Positions 1 to 12,800 of a stretch of DNA of 64,000 nt are shown here, one piece after another. Made by a program: the position numbers and the translations under genes. Source of the DNA: Sordaria brevicollis. Lineage: Eukaryota > Ascomycota > Sordariomycetes > Sordariales > Sordariaceae. Numbering within the stretch: the stretch's first letter is position 1; each line of letters opens with the position of its first letter. Under the pieces are notes generated by a model. The model was not told the DNA's origin, ran no database searches, and saw only the letters and a program-made list of their open reading frames with translations. The stretch is from assembly GCA_033439795.1 (NCBI GenBank), contig JAUTDP010000019.1:124001-188000 (forward strand), read 5' to 3'.

Positions 1-147
1 GTTTAGCGTAGGAAGCGCAATAGTCTTATATTATTATAATTCCGCAATACGAACCTTCCGACGATTAATGTACTATGCTAGCTAATCTCCCGACTAGCGG
101 TTAGTCGTAAAAGGTGCCGCCACAATCAGTGTAGCGGTCACTTTATA
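1..147 (-). repeat. Partial 3' LTR of Gypsy element D
   Basis: This 147-bp stretch aligns without gaps to 31077-31223. All differences I see are transitions, and nearly all put T/A here where the other copy has C/G, as RIP does. The inner end (145-147, ATA) matches ACA at 31221-31223, so on the - strand the LTR begins TG. The outer part of this LTR lies left of the window. Confidence 0.8.
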
Positions 148-1400
148 ATGCTCTCTATTTAAAAATAATCGTCCCGATTATTATTTAAATATACTTCTAT
201 CCGTTAATCCTTCTATTAAATCCGCGCTCGCCGTTACGATAATATTATTTATATATATAATTTATATTTCATTTACATTTACGTCTATTATACCCTATAT
301 TTATTATATTCTATATCCGTTATATTTATCGACCTTATCGTCCGGTTTATTTAATTCCCTTAAGTTATTTATTATTTCCTTCCTCGCTGATATACTTTTC
401 GAAGCCCTTTTAACGGCCTAATTTAATAGCGATAAAACGCTTACCGTTACGTATTCTCTAGACCATATTGAAGTTACGCTTCAAATTATAGCGGTTTCGG
501 TATTAATAATTTATTTAAAAATAATATTAAAATAGGTTTTTAAGGATATATAAATATAATTAGCCGAAAAAGTAATTATAAGGCCCTAATTAAATAGAAA
601 GGTTTTAACGTAAATTTTCTCCTTTTCGGTAAATTTATTATTAATAAAATTTATAACCGGGGGAATTTTATCGTTATTTATAATAAATATATAATTTTCA
701 CTACTAATATAATAATTATTAAATTAAATAAAATATTTGACTTTAAATCCGTATTAAGCGTTAATAATAGCGGTTTTTTCCGTATCGGTAATTTCGTTAT
801 CCTTTTTAAAGAATTCGATATTAAGCCTAAACGGGCTATTAATTATTACATAGGCTATAAAGGTAATAGGGGGATTAATTATAAATTTAAATCCCGCGAC
901 GAACGTTGGGTTAGGCGTTTATTCGTTTTAAATTGTAATTAAAGATATTTCCGTATATATTAAATACGTTTATAGAATTATTATAAATTAATGGTTAATT
1001 AACCGATAAAGTGAATTAGACGAGTACGTTTATAAGGGTATTATAAATTAACGGGTAATTAACCGGTAAAGTAAATTAATATTAAAAAATAATTTAGTTT
1101 ATTAATAAAATTATTATTATTATTAAAGAGAAGTTTTAGGTGGGGGGGGGGGGGTAATTTTTAAATACGTTCGTAATCCTTTATTTAAATTTCGTAATTA
1201 TTTAGGATAATAATAATATTGTATTTATTGCTAAAATCGTTAATTATTTTAATTTCGATAGGATTACGACGATAATATTTAATTTAAATACTTCTTTTAC
1301 TTCGATCCCTTCTTTTAATATAATTAATATATTTACTTTCTCGAATAATTTAGGATTAATAGGGTATTGTACTTCGTATTCCCGAATTAAATTTTATACG
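148..1400. other. D: non-pol interval between integrase and 3' LTR
   Basis: RIP-degraded sequence with no frame I can assign. It holds a copy of a short palindrome-bearing motif (456-484), a two-copy 60-bp direct repeat (965-1078) and a run of 13 G (1142-1154). On the - strand a short purine run (AGAGAG, about 151-156) adjoins the LTR and may be the remnant of the polypurine tract. Confidence 0.5.
965..1078. repeat. Two-copy 60-bp tandem repeat
   Basis: 965-1018 and 1025-1078 both start TACGTTTATA and share the core TTATAAATTAA..GGTAATTAACCG..AAAGT, offset by exactly 60 bp. Most differences are transitions. Confidence 0.75.
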
Positions 1401-3972
1401 TTCTCTATTAGGCTATTTATATAATTACTGTGCGGGTATTATTTATTTATAGAAATATTGTAATTTTTATACTTTATTTCATATTTAATTAATAATTTAC
1501 TACTATATTAAATTATTTTCCTATTTATAATTCTCTCGATTTCGTATAATTATTAATCTTTTATATCCCTTTTAATAACGATTTTATTAGGTAATTCGCT
1601 AATATAATAAGAGGGGTCTTTATTATAAAGATATTTTCGTAAATAATTTATTAAAATAAAGGGATAAATTTTCTATATTTTAGGCAATTTTAATTCGTAT
1701 ATAAGGTTATTAATTTTGCATTTAATTTTAAATAATTCCGCTCTTTAATTTATATATTTACGAAATTTCGTCCCGGGTTTAATATATCCCTTATATAATT
1801 GAATTATTATTTTATTATTAAGAATAAAATAAAGGGGGTAATAATTTTTATCGAATATTAATTTATATTTTATTATTATTTAATTTATCGGTTTTACCGC
1901 CTCCCGATTATATATTTCCCGGATAACTTTAAAATCCCTAACCGCTTTATTATTTAATTTTAAAAGGTTTAACGCTATATTTAATTTAAAACCTAATATT
2001 AATTCGTTTAATATCCGCTTTAACGGTATAAGTAAATTATTATTAAAATTATATTAAAAGGTTAATAAAATATCCGGCTATAAGATCTCCGGATTCTCCG
2101 CCGTATAATAATAAATTACTATTTTAACTTCTTAATTACGCCGTTCGATTTAGCCGTTAGCTTTTAAATTTTACGCGGTTATATATAATAACGTTAGATT
2201 AAATTTCGAAAATAATATTTTCTAAAAATTTAAAAGGAATTTTAAGTCGCGGTCGGTTATTACGACGCGGAATAATCCCTAATTATAAATTAATAATATA
2301 TTAATCAACCGGTTTATTTACGTTTTCGCATCGTAATTAATATACCCGGGAATAAATAATATTTTTTTATTCAAATTATATATAACGATTATTAACGCGT
2401 CGTATTATTTACTACCCTATACTATTAATTTATTAAATTATTGGGGAAGGCTAATAATGAAATTAATATATATTATATAATAGGGAATAAATATTTATTT
2501 AATTAATTTTAATATACCCGGGGTAATTTTTTAATTTATTTTAAATTTAATATATTAAGGGTAATATTTTATATAACGGTATAGCGTTTTTATTATCTGT
2601 AGGAAGTAATAGCCGTCTAATTTTATTATTATTTTAATTAGTCCGAAATAATAGTATTAATTATATATTTAACCGAGAATTATTTTTAAATAGTTCTTTA
2701 ATACGTATAATTTTAATTTTCCGACCCTTAGGTAATAATATAGAAGGTTATTATTAAATTTGAAGGGGAACCGTTTATCTATATTAAATTTGAATTTCGA
2801 ATTATATTAATCATATTCTATTAATTTTTAAATTATTATAACGTAATATTTATTTATTTTATAACTTTCGATAAATTTAAATTTAATTTCTTTATTTATA
2901 TATATTTGGATCGAATACGCCGTTTTTTTCTATATATCGTCGAATTCGTTAATATTAAAATAGGGCTCCCGTTCCGTTCTAAATAATTATAATAGTACGT
3001 CGGGTATAATATTCACCTTATTAAGGATATAGTGTACGTCGAGGTTAAATTATAAGAGGAATATAAAAGTAATAATTAATTTGGAATTAAATTTCGTAAA
3101 ATCGGTTATATTAAGGTTTATTTACTTAATAATATTAATTAACGTATAATAATTAATAAAAATAATAATAAATTTAATATAAAATTAAATTAATTATTAT
3201 AATAGTTAATAAATTTAAACGAAATACGCTATTTTTAATTCCGTCGGTTAATAATTCTTTTCGGCGGCTAATAAACGCTTATTATAAAAGAGAATAGGTT
3301 AAATTTTATAAATAAGGATAGCCTTACCGTCCTAATTATTTCCCTCGATATAAAAAATTATTACGCTAAAACCTTATCTCTTCGATGCGTTAATTTTTAC
3401 GAACGTAATGCGCCTAAAGTAGTAGTAGAAAACGATAATTTCCTTTATTAATTATTTTTAGAGTATTTCGAATATTTCCTTTTTTAGGTTTATAAGTTCG
3501 AATTTTAATATATTAGTAAATACTTTTTTTACTACTAGTAATTTCTTTTCGGGTATTTTATACTCCTTCTTCTTATTTTTAATAAATTTGGCTTTTCGTT
3601 TTTTTAGGGGCCTAATTTTCTAAGCAAATTAGGGGATAAATTTTTTTAGGAAATTCGCTAAACCGATATAATATTCGAAGGATATTAAATTTATAAATTG
3701 TTAAATATTTTTAATTATTACAATTCAATTAATAATAATAATTATATTTAAACCGTTTATATAGTAATTTAATAAGCGAATAGAAAGATATATAATAAAT
3801 AATTTTTTAGCCGTAATATTAAAATTAATTTCCTTAAATAATTTTAAAATAATTTCTAAATATTAGAAATACTCCTCTATTATATTATTAAAAATTATAA
3901 TATTATTAATATATCCCGTAATAAATACCCTATAAGGTAAAATTTCTTATTAATAAATTATTGGGCGTATAT
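1400..3972 (-). pseudogene. D pol, 3' portion: RT C-terminal half, RNase H, integrase
   Basis: Read on the - strand. Near 3904-3915 is the RT catalytic box as YINN (ancestral YIDD) in a GYIDDIIIFS-like context, followed by the EEHLQHLEIILKLFKE-type stretch. Downstream comes the Gypsy connection region (IRLLNYY, FLKKFIPQFA, EKKLLVVKKVF). At 1600-1950 is the integrase C-terminal region with LYKGYIKPGTKFRKY and YELKLP, typical of fungal Gypsy integrases. Stops fall at former Gln codons. The frame is cut at 3972 exactly where the LTR of element C starts and resumes at 25028. The gene is dead; family assignment is secure, while domain borders are approximate. Confidence 0.8.
3968..3972. repeat. 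Target-site duplication of element C (left)
   Basis: TATAT directly before the C LTR; the same five bases follow the other LTR at 25028-25032. Confidence 0.85.
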
Positions 3973-4219
3973 TGTTATGGGGCTACCGCCCGGGAAGTTA
4001 TATCAAGCTCCACAGCCTAACTAATTCCCTATAGCTATCCCTATAATTCGGGCGGCACGTACTAACCTTATAGAGTCATTTACGTGCCTATAACCCCCTT
4101 CAAAAGGATAGAGTCTACAACCCCGCTTTACAATACGGCTTTTCCCCCTTTTCTCTTCGTAGAACCTTATTAATTTATTAAACCCAATATTTATATTATA
4201 TTCTATTATCCCCTTTATA
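3973..4219 (+). repeat. 5' LTR of element C
   Basis: 247 bp, starts TGTTATGGGGCT and aligns gap-free with 24781-25027. The outer (left) half keeps CpA/TpG, whereas the inner end is converted (it ends TATA where the other copy ends CACA-like). TTAAATTCTA just inside resembles the same position in A and may include the primer-binding site. Confidence 0.9.
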
Positions 4220-4259
4220 TTAAATTCTATTTACCTTTATAAAAGAGAGAGAGAGAGAA

Positions 4260-4745
4260 TTTATAACTATTTAAGTACGGTAATATTAATTATTAGAATA
4301 ATCGATTTTAACGTATTTAATTTAAACGAAAAAATAATTTCCGTACCCTTTATATAAAATATTTCCTCCTAAAACCTCTCCGGTCCTTTTACTTTTATAG
4401 AATTTACTCTTATAAATCTTTAAAATTCTTAAATTTAGGGGATCCTTTCTACTATTATAAACGCGTTAAATATTAATAAATTCGATTTCTCTAAAACCGT
4501 TTATATTATTATTACGGCTTTAGCCGTTAATCGTTTTTCTTACCCTTAAATAAATTTTATATTCTTTAGCGCTTTGGTTATAAGCGCGGTTAATTTTATA
4601 ATTAATTCGGGCTATAAGCGTAAATTTATTGTCTTCCCTACTTAGGACGGTATTTAAGAAAATTTTAATTTTTATTTCGTATAATTTATCGAAGCTTATA
4701 ATATTAATAACGAAATTAGGCTTCGGGTAGATTATTTGAAGCGTA
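4260..4745 (+). pseudogene. C gag, N-terminal fragment
   Basis: Begins about 40 bp inside the 5' LTR. One + frame reads through acidic and Ser/Thr-like sequence (FDFSKTVYIIITA, NSGYKRKF, EIRLRVDYLKRS), with stops mostly at presumed Gln codons. It loses coding character at about 4745, at the left end of the inserted block, and a gag-like frame resumes near 18180. Assignment as gag rests on position and matching strand, not on a recognisable domain. Confidence 0.5.
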
Positions 4746-4749
4746 GCTT

Positions 4750-5353
4750 TAATATAGTCTAGAGAACTTTATATTATAACACGGAGTGAGCAAAGCGTTG
4801 AACGTAGCTTCTTCTATAATACAATAACCCCCCTATTAATTATCCTTATAAATAACCACGAAGTTTACCCGCGATTTCTCAACCTATAATTGGTCAAAAC
4901 GCGTTTTCTAGCAAAATAGGCTCCTACGATTAATTAAATCGCAAATTGTAATATAAATATACTTTACGGCCTGTTTTTTAACGTTAACCTTTATTAATAA
5001 ATTAATTGCCCGCTTATTAATAATAAGTAGGTACGTTACAATTATTTTAGGAACCTAATTACCGCTTACGTAAATCCGACTTCGATTGTAGTAGGTACGT
5101 ATTTTTAATTACCGTTTATATAAATTCGACTTCGATTATTCGTAAACGATACCGCCTTTTTATAAATAAATAATATTTTTTTTAATTCTATTTAATAATT
5201 AAATAGTAATTGCAATAATTATAAATAGAATAAATAGCCCTTTTTTCGTTTCTATTAAATAATTATTATAAATAGTAATTAAATAGTAATTATAATAATA
5301 AATAATAATTTATATTTATCCGTCGTTTCTTTTATTTTTACGGATATTAATAA
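4750..5353. other. Left part of the block inserted in C
   Basis: No gene found. 4736-4765 carries, inverted, the motif found at 18042-18069. 4780-4950 keeps many CpA/TpG dinucleotides (e.g. ACACGGAGTGAGCAAAGCG) and so escaped RIP. 5160-5300 is AT-rich with repeated TAAATAGTAATT strings. Confidence 0.45.
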
Positions 5354-5794
5354 GAGAATATCTATTTGCACGGACATAAAAATCTATTTGCACGGATACC
5401 CACTTTAATACTTTCTAAGTTTTCTAATCGGATTTTGAAAATATAAAAACGTAAATAGTATCAGAATTTTTGTTATTTTTTTCTCTATCTCTCGGTACTA
5501 GCGTTATTTTCACTACTTGTTCCTAAAGTAGGGTTCTACCTAAATTTTAAACTTAGAATAATACATTTTCTTTTATCTTTTTTTTCAAGTTTAACCTTCG
5601 ATAAACTTTTATTTTCTAACCTTTGAAATATCTTAGCATTCTAGTAGGATAACCGAAAAATATAGGAAAAATCACTAGTCTTATTCATATTATTTCTGAA
5701 TTTCCACGACTCTTTTTCGTAAAGTTTTCAACGTTTTACTAAAAGTGGGTATCCGTGCAAATAGATTTTCATGTCCGTGCAAATAGAGTTTCTC
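5354..5794. mobile_element. Non-autonomous TIR element (MULE-type MITE), 441 bp
   Basis: Both ends carry ~50-bp inverted repeats, each with two copies of CTATTTGCACGGA (5362-5374 and 5384-5396; inverted at 5752-5764 and 5774-5786) followed inward by TACCCACTTT. ATTAATAA flanks both sides (5346-5353, 5795-5802), an 8-bp TSD. The TIR layout matches the ends of the MULE at 32178-43288, which encodes a recognisable transposase. The interior keeps CpA and TpG and shows no ORF. Its small size, near the usual RIP length threshold, may explain why it is unmutated. Confidence 0.85.
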
Positions 5795-5802
5795 ATTAAT
5801 AA

Positions 5803-6210
5803 TTTGGTATTCGGTTATATATAATTATATTCGGTTACGTATAATCGATTTTATTAGAATTATAATTCTTTTAATAAATAGGGTATTATTAGCCCTAGGT
5901 AATTTTATATTATTTTCGCTAATTTAGCGTAATAATATTATTCGCTATTATTTTCGATTTTTTTTTACTAACCCGGTATTCGTTTTTACGTAATTATATT
6001 CGGTTATATATAATCGATTTTATTAAAATTATAATTCTTTTAATAAATAGGGTATTTTTAATTGTAATTCCGTATTCCTTTTATTAATATAGCGTAGTAC
6101 CGTTTTTTTTAATAACCTGGTATCCGTTTTTATATAGCCGTAGTCGTTTACGTATAAACGACTTTATTTAATCCTTAGCCCTTTTAATAAATATAGTACT
6201 TTTAATTACT
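5803..6210. repeat. Imperfect direct repeats, ~165-bp period
   Basis: The segment TTCGGTTAYRTATAATCGATTTTATTA.AATTATAATTCTTTTAATAAATAGGGTATT occurs at about 5830-5890 and 5998-6056. A diverged third copy lies at about 6130-6195 (GTCGTTTACGTATAAACGACTTTATTTAA...TTTTAATAAATA). The preceding segments also match (GGTATTCGTTTTTACG, GGTATCCGTTTTTATA). Confidence 0.65.
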
Positions 6211-6589
6211 TTATACGTTTTATATTTTTAAATATATTATTTATTTTTTATAATTATCCTTTATTTATTTATCTTTTACGTATATAAATTATATTATTTT
6301 AGTATTATATTAATTATTTATTTTATTTATATAAATAATTATTATCGTTATATTTATCCTACGTTTTAATTAATTCTTTCTTTTTGGTTAGCCGTTTCCT
6401 TTTGGTTAACCGCTTCTTTTTAATTAATTCCTTCCTTTTAATTAGCCGTAATTATTTTTTAACGATAAGGAAGAGGAAGAGGAAAAAGAGGATTTTAAAT
6501 TACGTATATATAATAAATATAAAAGGGTTTTTCCGGTTATAAATTTTATAAGTAAGAGGGATTTAATTAAATTGGTCTAGAATTGCTTT
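6211..6589. other. AT-rich gap before the Helitron gene
   Basis: RIP-degraded with repeated TTTTTGGTTAGCCG-like strings (6385-6450) and a purine run GGAAGAGGAAGAGGAAAAAG (6469-6488). No gene is supported. The Helitron 5' end (TC at an A^T target) may lie here but cannot be fixed. Confidence 0.4.
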
Positions 6590-9500
6590 TAATATCGTAG
6601 TATTTAGGGTAGGGAGGAATAACGGTTTAGATTAATAATTTAGGGTATATATAGTCGTTTAGTTATTATAGAGCTTTGTATAATAATCCCCGGTATACCG
6701 ATTATATTGGCTTTGGTTTGGATACGTTTTATTCTATTTCGAATTCCGGCTCCGGTTTTAATATATCCAGCTTTAATTCCAGTTCCGCTTCTAAATATAT
6801 AACCTTTTTTTATAATATTAATTATCTATTATATATAGTTTGGCGCGTATAATATTCCGCTTTAATAATTAATATAGGGTATTAATATTAATAGTTTAAA
6901 TATTTTTAATTATCCCCGTTATTATTAACTGAATTTAATAGAAGTTATACGGTTATATAATATTATTAATAGAAATTATAAAGTCCGTTATTATTATAGA
7001 GAGTAAGTATTTTTTACGCCGTTAATTAGTATTATACGGAATTTATATAGATAGGTTTTGTCTTTTAATATATTGGGTTAAAATACTTTAATTCGATTTA
7101 ATCCGTTTCGGCTATAGGTAGCCTTATTTAATATTTATACCTTAACGTAATTAAGGGTAACCTCCTTTAATATATATTCTTTTAATTATAATTTACTATA
7201 TTTTAATTATAACGGTTTATATAATTTTCGGCGCCCTATCGAAGTTTGGGATTTTAATAGTTAATATCGATAATATATTTATCCGTATATATTATTAATA
7301 GAAATTATATAAAATATATATTTTATTTCGTATATTACTTTCCTTTTATAGTAATTAATATACTTTTAGGATTTATTTTTTATAAATTGTATTTTTATAA
7401 TTTATATATAAGGTATTATTACGAAATAATAGGTCCTTATAATATTAAAGAATATTATTAACGGTATTATATTGCGGACGGTTAATTTATTAGCGGCTTA
7501 TAATAATATTTTAATCGATTATTAACCCCGGGTAGTAATAATATATAATTTCCTAATTAACGTTACTAATATAGTGAATATAATTCTAATTAACCCCTTT
7601 CTTAGAATATATTGGGCGAATATAGTAAATACCGGCCGTTATTTTCGGTTTCTTTACGTTAACCGCGAGGGTTTATAATAAATACCCCGACGGTAAATAA
7701 ATTTTTTAATAATGAGCCTATCCTTCTACGTCTCCGTAATCGTTTTCGTAATTGTAGTCGTCCCCGTAGTCGTCCCCGTAGCCGATTTATATAATAGTTT
7801 CCTTTTAGATTACTTATTTTTAATTTTAATATTAATTAAATAAAATTAGTTATTTTTTAATTAATTTTTAAAAATTTAGCCGACCGAAAGTATATATTGC
7901 GTTTTAACCCGCGGTTTAAATTATAATATCCCTTTTTAATTATAGGTTGTAATTTGTATTTATAAGAGAAAGTAATTATAAATAAGGATAAAGATTTTAT
8001 TAAGAAGTTTAATAACGTTATATTTAATATTAAAATAGAATATTGTAAATTTTGTAAAAAGAAGTAGTTCAATTTTAATTTTAATAATTTAAAGGAGTAT
8101 AAATATTACGTTTATAGAAAATATAAATATAACCGGTTAGGGGATATACTATTTTATTTTACGTTAAATTATATAGATTTTAGGGAGATTTTGGTAGATT
8201 TACCGGAATTTAATCTTATTAGGGAGATATTTATCGTTATTATATATATAATTATAAATATTTTTATAGTCCGAAATTAATAATATTATTATTATAATTA
8301 TATAAATTATTATTTTAAAGATATTACTTTAGTATATTGTAAATTACCATTACTCTTTAAAGAGGTTAATATCCTTTTTATTATATTTTATAATGCCGCT
8401 CCCGTTAATAATCGATAGCCGGAGTACGTTAGGCGGTAATTCCGCCGAAAGTTCGAAGTTAATCGGTATTATATTTAAATATAATTTGAGAATTTGAGGA
8501 GGAAGTATCCCGGCTATTATATTATTAAGATTAATTATAGACGTTTATTTTAATTGCTTAAAGATAATAATATATTTAATTATATTAATACTTAAATTAT
8601 TTAAGAGGATATTTAAATCGATAAGAACGACGAATTTAGTTTTAATAAAGAAGAGGAGGTAGTTATTTTTGATTTTATATATAATTAAATATAGTTTAAT
8701 TAATTGATTAATTAATTTAATAATTAATATAGTAATTAATAATATAATTAACCCGGCGGTTAATAATATAATTAACCCGGCGGTTAATATAATTAGAATA
8801 ATTAACGTTTTTAGTATATTAATTTAAATTTAATATATAGTTTTGAATTTCCCCCTAATTATTTATTTAATTTATATATACTTAGTCGAAATATAATCTA
8901 ACCGGATTCCCCGGATTATTTCGGATTAATTCCTAATTTCCCTTCTATTTTTAACTTCTTTAATTATATAAATCCTAATTATATAGAATATAATAAGTAG
9001 GGTTGTATTTAGGGTTTTATAAATATATTTAATTTTGTCCGCCTTATTCCTTTTAACGAATTTAGGGGGGTATATAAATTATTTTCGTTAGTTTTCCTTA
9101 CGTTATATCCGGAGGGGAAGGTTAATTTTTTCGAATAATATATATACGATATAGAATATAAAGAGTATTTCGATTATTATATAAAGTAATATAATAGCTA
9201 TTTTATATAATATCCCTATTTTTATTTTATTACTTTTAATATTTTAATACGATAGTAAGTTAAGGTTAAAAATCGATATTATATTAATATTAAAACCGCC
9301 GACGTTAATTTAACCGCTTAGGATATTAAAGAAGCGTTTATTAACCGAATAGAATATTCCGAATATATATTTAAATTTATTATAAAGTATACGGATATAT
9401 TATATAGTATAAGGTTTTATTGGGGAGGAAGGAAATAAAACCTAGAAGCTTATATTTATATATTTAATACGTTATCCCTCTTTTTAATTTTTACTTTAAT

Positions 9501-12500
9501 TAATTACCGGTGGCGGTTATTAATTAAATTAATACCCGGTTATTACAAATAGTATTAGGTTAACGAGCGTAAGCGGAAAAATATAGCGGCGGAAAACTTG
9601 CGTTATAACCCCCTTATCGGTATATAATGTTTTTAGAAGCGGTACGAGAATTTTTTTAATTTAATCCTTAAATTTAAATTTCGAATTGTCGATTATTAAT
9701 ATAAGTACGAATAGTAGGTTTGTAATAATTTTTATAATTATAGTTTATATTAATATAAGGGTATATTTAAGGTTAATTTGAGTACGTAGGAGGGTATAAA
9801 TACTTTCGCCGAATTTTGGGGTATATATATTATTATTATAAATTTAGAGCCGTATAAGAATAATACGGGGATTATCGTTAATGAGGTAAATATTTTAATT
9901 ATTTATATATATAAGTACGAGTAGTTTACGTTTAATATTTTATTACGCGTTATTAACGTTATTTAAACGTATAAGTATAATAATTATTATTAGCGTTTAA
10001 AAAAGGGGGGGAGATATAATAATCCTAATAATTAATTTTATTAATTTTATTTTCCTAGGGATATTTATAATAAATTATATATTATACGTAGATTAAACCC
10101 CTTATATAATATATTTGACCTAATATATAACGATAATATAATTAATTTTTAAAATCCTATTATATCTTTAGGTTAATAGAGTAATACCGACGCCTCTCTT
10201 TATATTATTAATATAATTGTATTATATTATATTATTAAATATTATTTAAAGGGCGAGGTTAAATTTAAATTATATTAAGAGTTTACGGTTATTATATTCC
10301 CTAAAATTTTAGAAATATTACTATTAGTTTTTTTAATTTCTAAATTAATAAATAAATTAGTTACCGAATAGGATTAGTCTATATAAGAGGTTTATTATTA
10401 TTTTATTAATTTTAACCTATATAAAAATATTCGTACGGTTTAAATAATAAATTATAAGCTTTATAAATTTCGTTAACATTATACTATTAATATAAATAAC
10501 GACGTTTATAGCTACTTTATATAATATAATAAATATTTATAGCGTAGCGAGTAGTTTATTAATTTTATTTATTTATAATTTTGCGCCTTTATTAATTAGA
10601 ATATTAGGCTATAAAAATTCTATAAGCGAATACGTATATTTAAATATATACTTCGGTATAAAATAGATATTATATTTAATTAATATCCGGATTTTTATTA
10701 TATTAAATTAATATTTTATTATTTTTATATATTTATTAACGAATTTATTCTCTATATAATTAATAGCGTTGAATATCCTATATAGTTTGAGGTATATAAC
10801 CGCTATAGGGAATATTATAAATACGAATGTAATTATTACGGCGAGCGCTTTGAATTACCCCTTGAAAATAATTTCGAGCTAATTAACGGTAATAAAAATA
10901 ATAAAGATATTTATTAGGATAATTTAATAATATTAGCTATATACCGTTTTAATTAGAATTTAAATATAAATAAGGATATTATAGCCTTTAGTAATAGGGA
11001 TATCGACTTTACGTATAATTAAACGCCGTATTATAGACTTTATAAGGATTTCCGGGATTTTAATATTTAGAAAGACTATTAGAAATAGAAGAAAACCGAG
11101 AATCCGGGTTTATATAAAGTTGAGGAGGTAATTAATACCGTATTTATTAGGCTTAACTTTAAATAGAAGTTAGTATATAATACCTTCGTCGATTATTATT
11201 TAGCTATTCGTACTAAATACGACCTACTTCCTTTTAGGGTATAGCTTAATAGTAAAGGTAGTATTAGTAAATCGTTCGTTATTAATTTATTATTTATTAA
11301 ATTGGAAGAATTATTATATAATATAATAGATTTTAGTAGGAAGAAGGCTATAATTATCGTACGTTTTACTCCGATTAGTATTGTTATTAATAATATTAAT
11401 AGTTCTATTTTATACTCTTTCCTTCGTTTTCCTATTTTTAACGCCATTTAGTTATTAAATATAAATAATAGTGATATTAGTATTTTATAAATGCGGCTCC
11501 GTTATATACGGTATATTATTATCGATGAGAAGTTTATAATTAGTTTAAAGATAATGTATTTTATCGAGTAGCGGTTTAATTAAGTATTCCCTAATTTTGG
11601 CCTACCCTTTAATAGTAAGAGTATTTTATTTATTAAAGATTTTTATTAACTTCTTCCTATTTTATAGAAGGCTTTATATAAATAGATATTTAATTATAAA
11701 TTTAATATTATAGAGTATATTAATTAAATTGCGTATTATTTATTTAATAAGATTATAGAGTTGATAACGGTCGTACGTTAGGGTAGTTTTACGTAAAAGG
11801 TATTTAGGAATATTCTTAATTATATACGTATCGGTAAGCCTATTCCCGCGGATTGGGAATTTTTGCTTATAAAGATTATATATAGGTTTAGGGAAACCGG
11901 CGTTGACCTTAATTGGTTTAATAATACTTTATATATTTACCCGACGAATAATAAAATTAAATAGTATAATTAGGATTACTTTTTCGGTTTCGGTAGGTTA
12001 TATATATAAATTAAGGTTATTTATATATTTAGCCGTAATATTACGGTTTTTATTATTATTTAGGTAGCGTCTAATTAAATAAGGAATTTTTATAATATAC
12101 TCCTATTAGTTATTAGCGTTAAAATTATATTAATAGAAAATTATTAAGTTGAGAAAGGGTTAATTAACGGTATTATTAATATTATTTAAAATATTATGTA
12201 GTTTATTAACGTTAACCTTCGCGTTACGCCGCTTTATACCCTATTAATCCGTTTTTTTAGTTATAGCGGTCCCCGGATTTTTAAAGACGATTCGGGTAAA
12301 GGTATTAATACGTATATTATATTTGTATTTCGTTCTACCCGGGAATTTATATATAGTAACGTTAATTATATTAGGAAGTAGTTCCCTATTATTATATTAT
12401 ATACTATTATAGTATATAAATTATAGGGTATAACGGTTAATTAAATTATTTTTAATATATTTAGGATAGATTTTATTATTGGCTTGATTTATATAGTTAT

Positions 12501-12624
12501 TTCTAGGGTTATTTCTTTAGAGGGTATTATATTCGATTATCCTTTCGGAATCGATATTATATATATAATTAGGCGTACGGGTATAAATGAGCGTACGTTC
12601 GATATTATACGTAGACGGCCTTAG
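6590..12624 (+). pseudogene. Helitron RepHel transposase/helicase (rolling-circle)
   Basis: Would nick and unwind DNA for rolling-circle transposition. A Ser-rich stretch (6715-6800, ISNSGSGFNISSF) precedes the fungal Helitron N-terminal module at ~7980-8640: CKFC..KKK, DLPEFNLIREIFI, then VRR.FRRKFEVNR and NLRRKYPGYY..KINYRRL. The Rep/Helitron-like region lies at ~9500-10900 (NPLIGI.CF.KRYENFF; LINKLVTE.D.SI.EV). A Pif1-type helicase fills 11200-12600: degraded Walker A GSISKS at 11257-11274, RFTPISIVINNINSS at 11362-11406, KL.GITVN near 12411-12440 and GLIYIVISRVISLEG at 12481-12525. About 2,000 codons, usual for fungal RepHel. Stops are mostly TAA/TAG at Gln positions. The frame ends at TAG 12622-12624. 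The N-terminal limit is uncertain. Confidence 0.85.
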
Positions 12625-12800
12625 AAAATATTTCCTCTAATAGAGGATTTTTAAATATATTATTTAGGGGGGTTATATTAATATATAAGAACTATTAAAT
12701 TATTAGATTATTATTTTATATATTGAGTTTTTTATATATTGCGTTAGTACTAAGCCGGAATCGGCTATTCGTATCCGGCCCCGCTTCCGTACGTACGAAT
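6590..12800 (+). mobile_element. Helitron, RIP-degraded, ends unresolved
   Basis: Defined by its RepHel gene. Helitrons lack TIRs and TSDs. A 3' end would need a hairpin plus CTRR next to an A^T target; inverted GC-rich strings at 12750-12800 (GCCGG..CCGGC, CGTACGTACG) are possible remnants but not convincing. The element sits within the block that interrupts C. Confidence 0.75.

Noticed and set aside
5354..5794. hAT or KDZ origin of the MITE because of its 8-bp TSD
   Set aside because: Its TIR design matches element E, which has a MULE transposase, and MULEs also make 8-9 bp TSDs in some lineages.
11196..11447. 83-codon - strand ORF with membrane-like sequence
   Set aside because: It is antisense to the Walker A and Pif1 motifs of the Helitron helicase on +.
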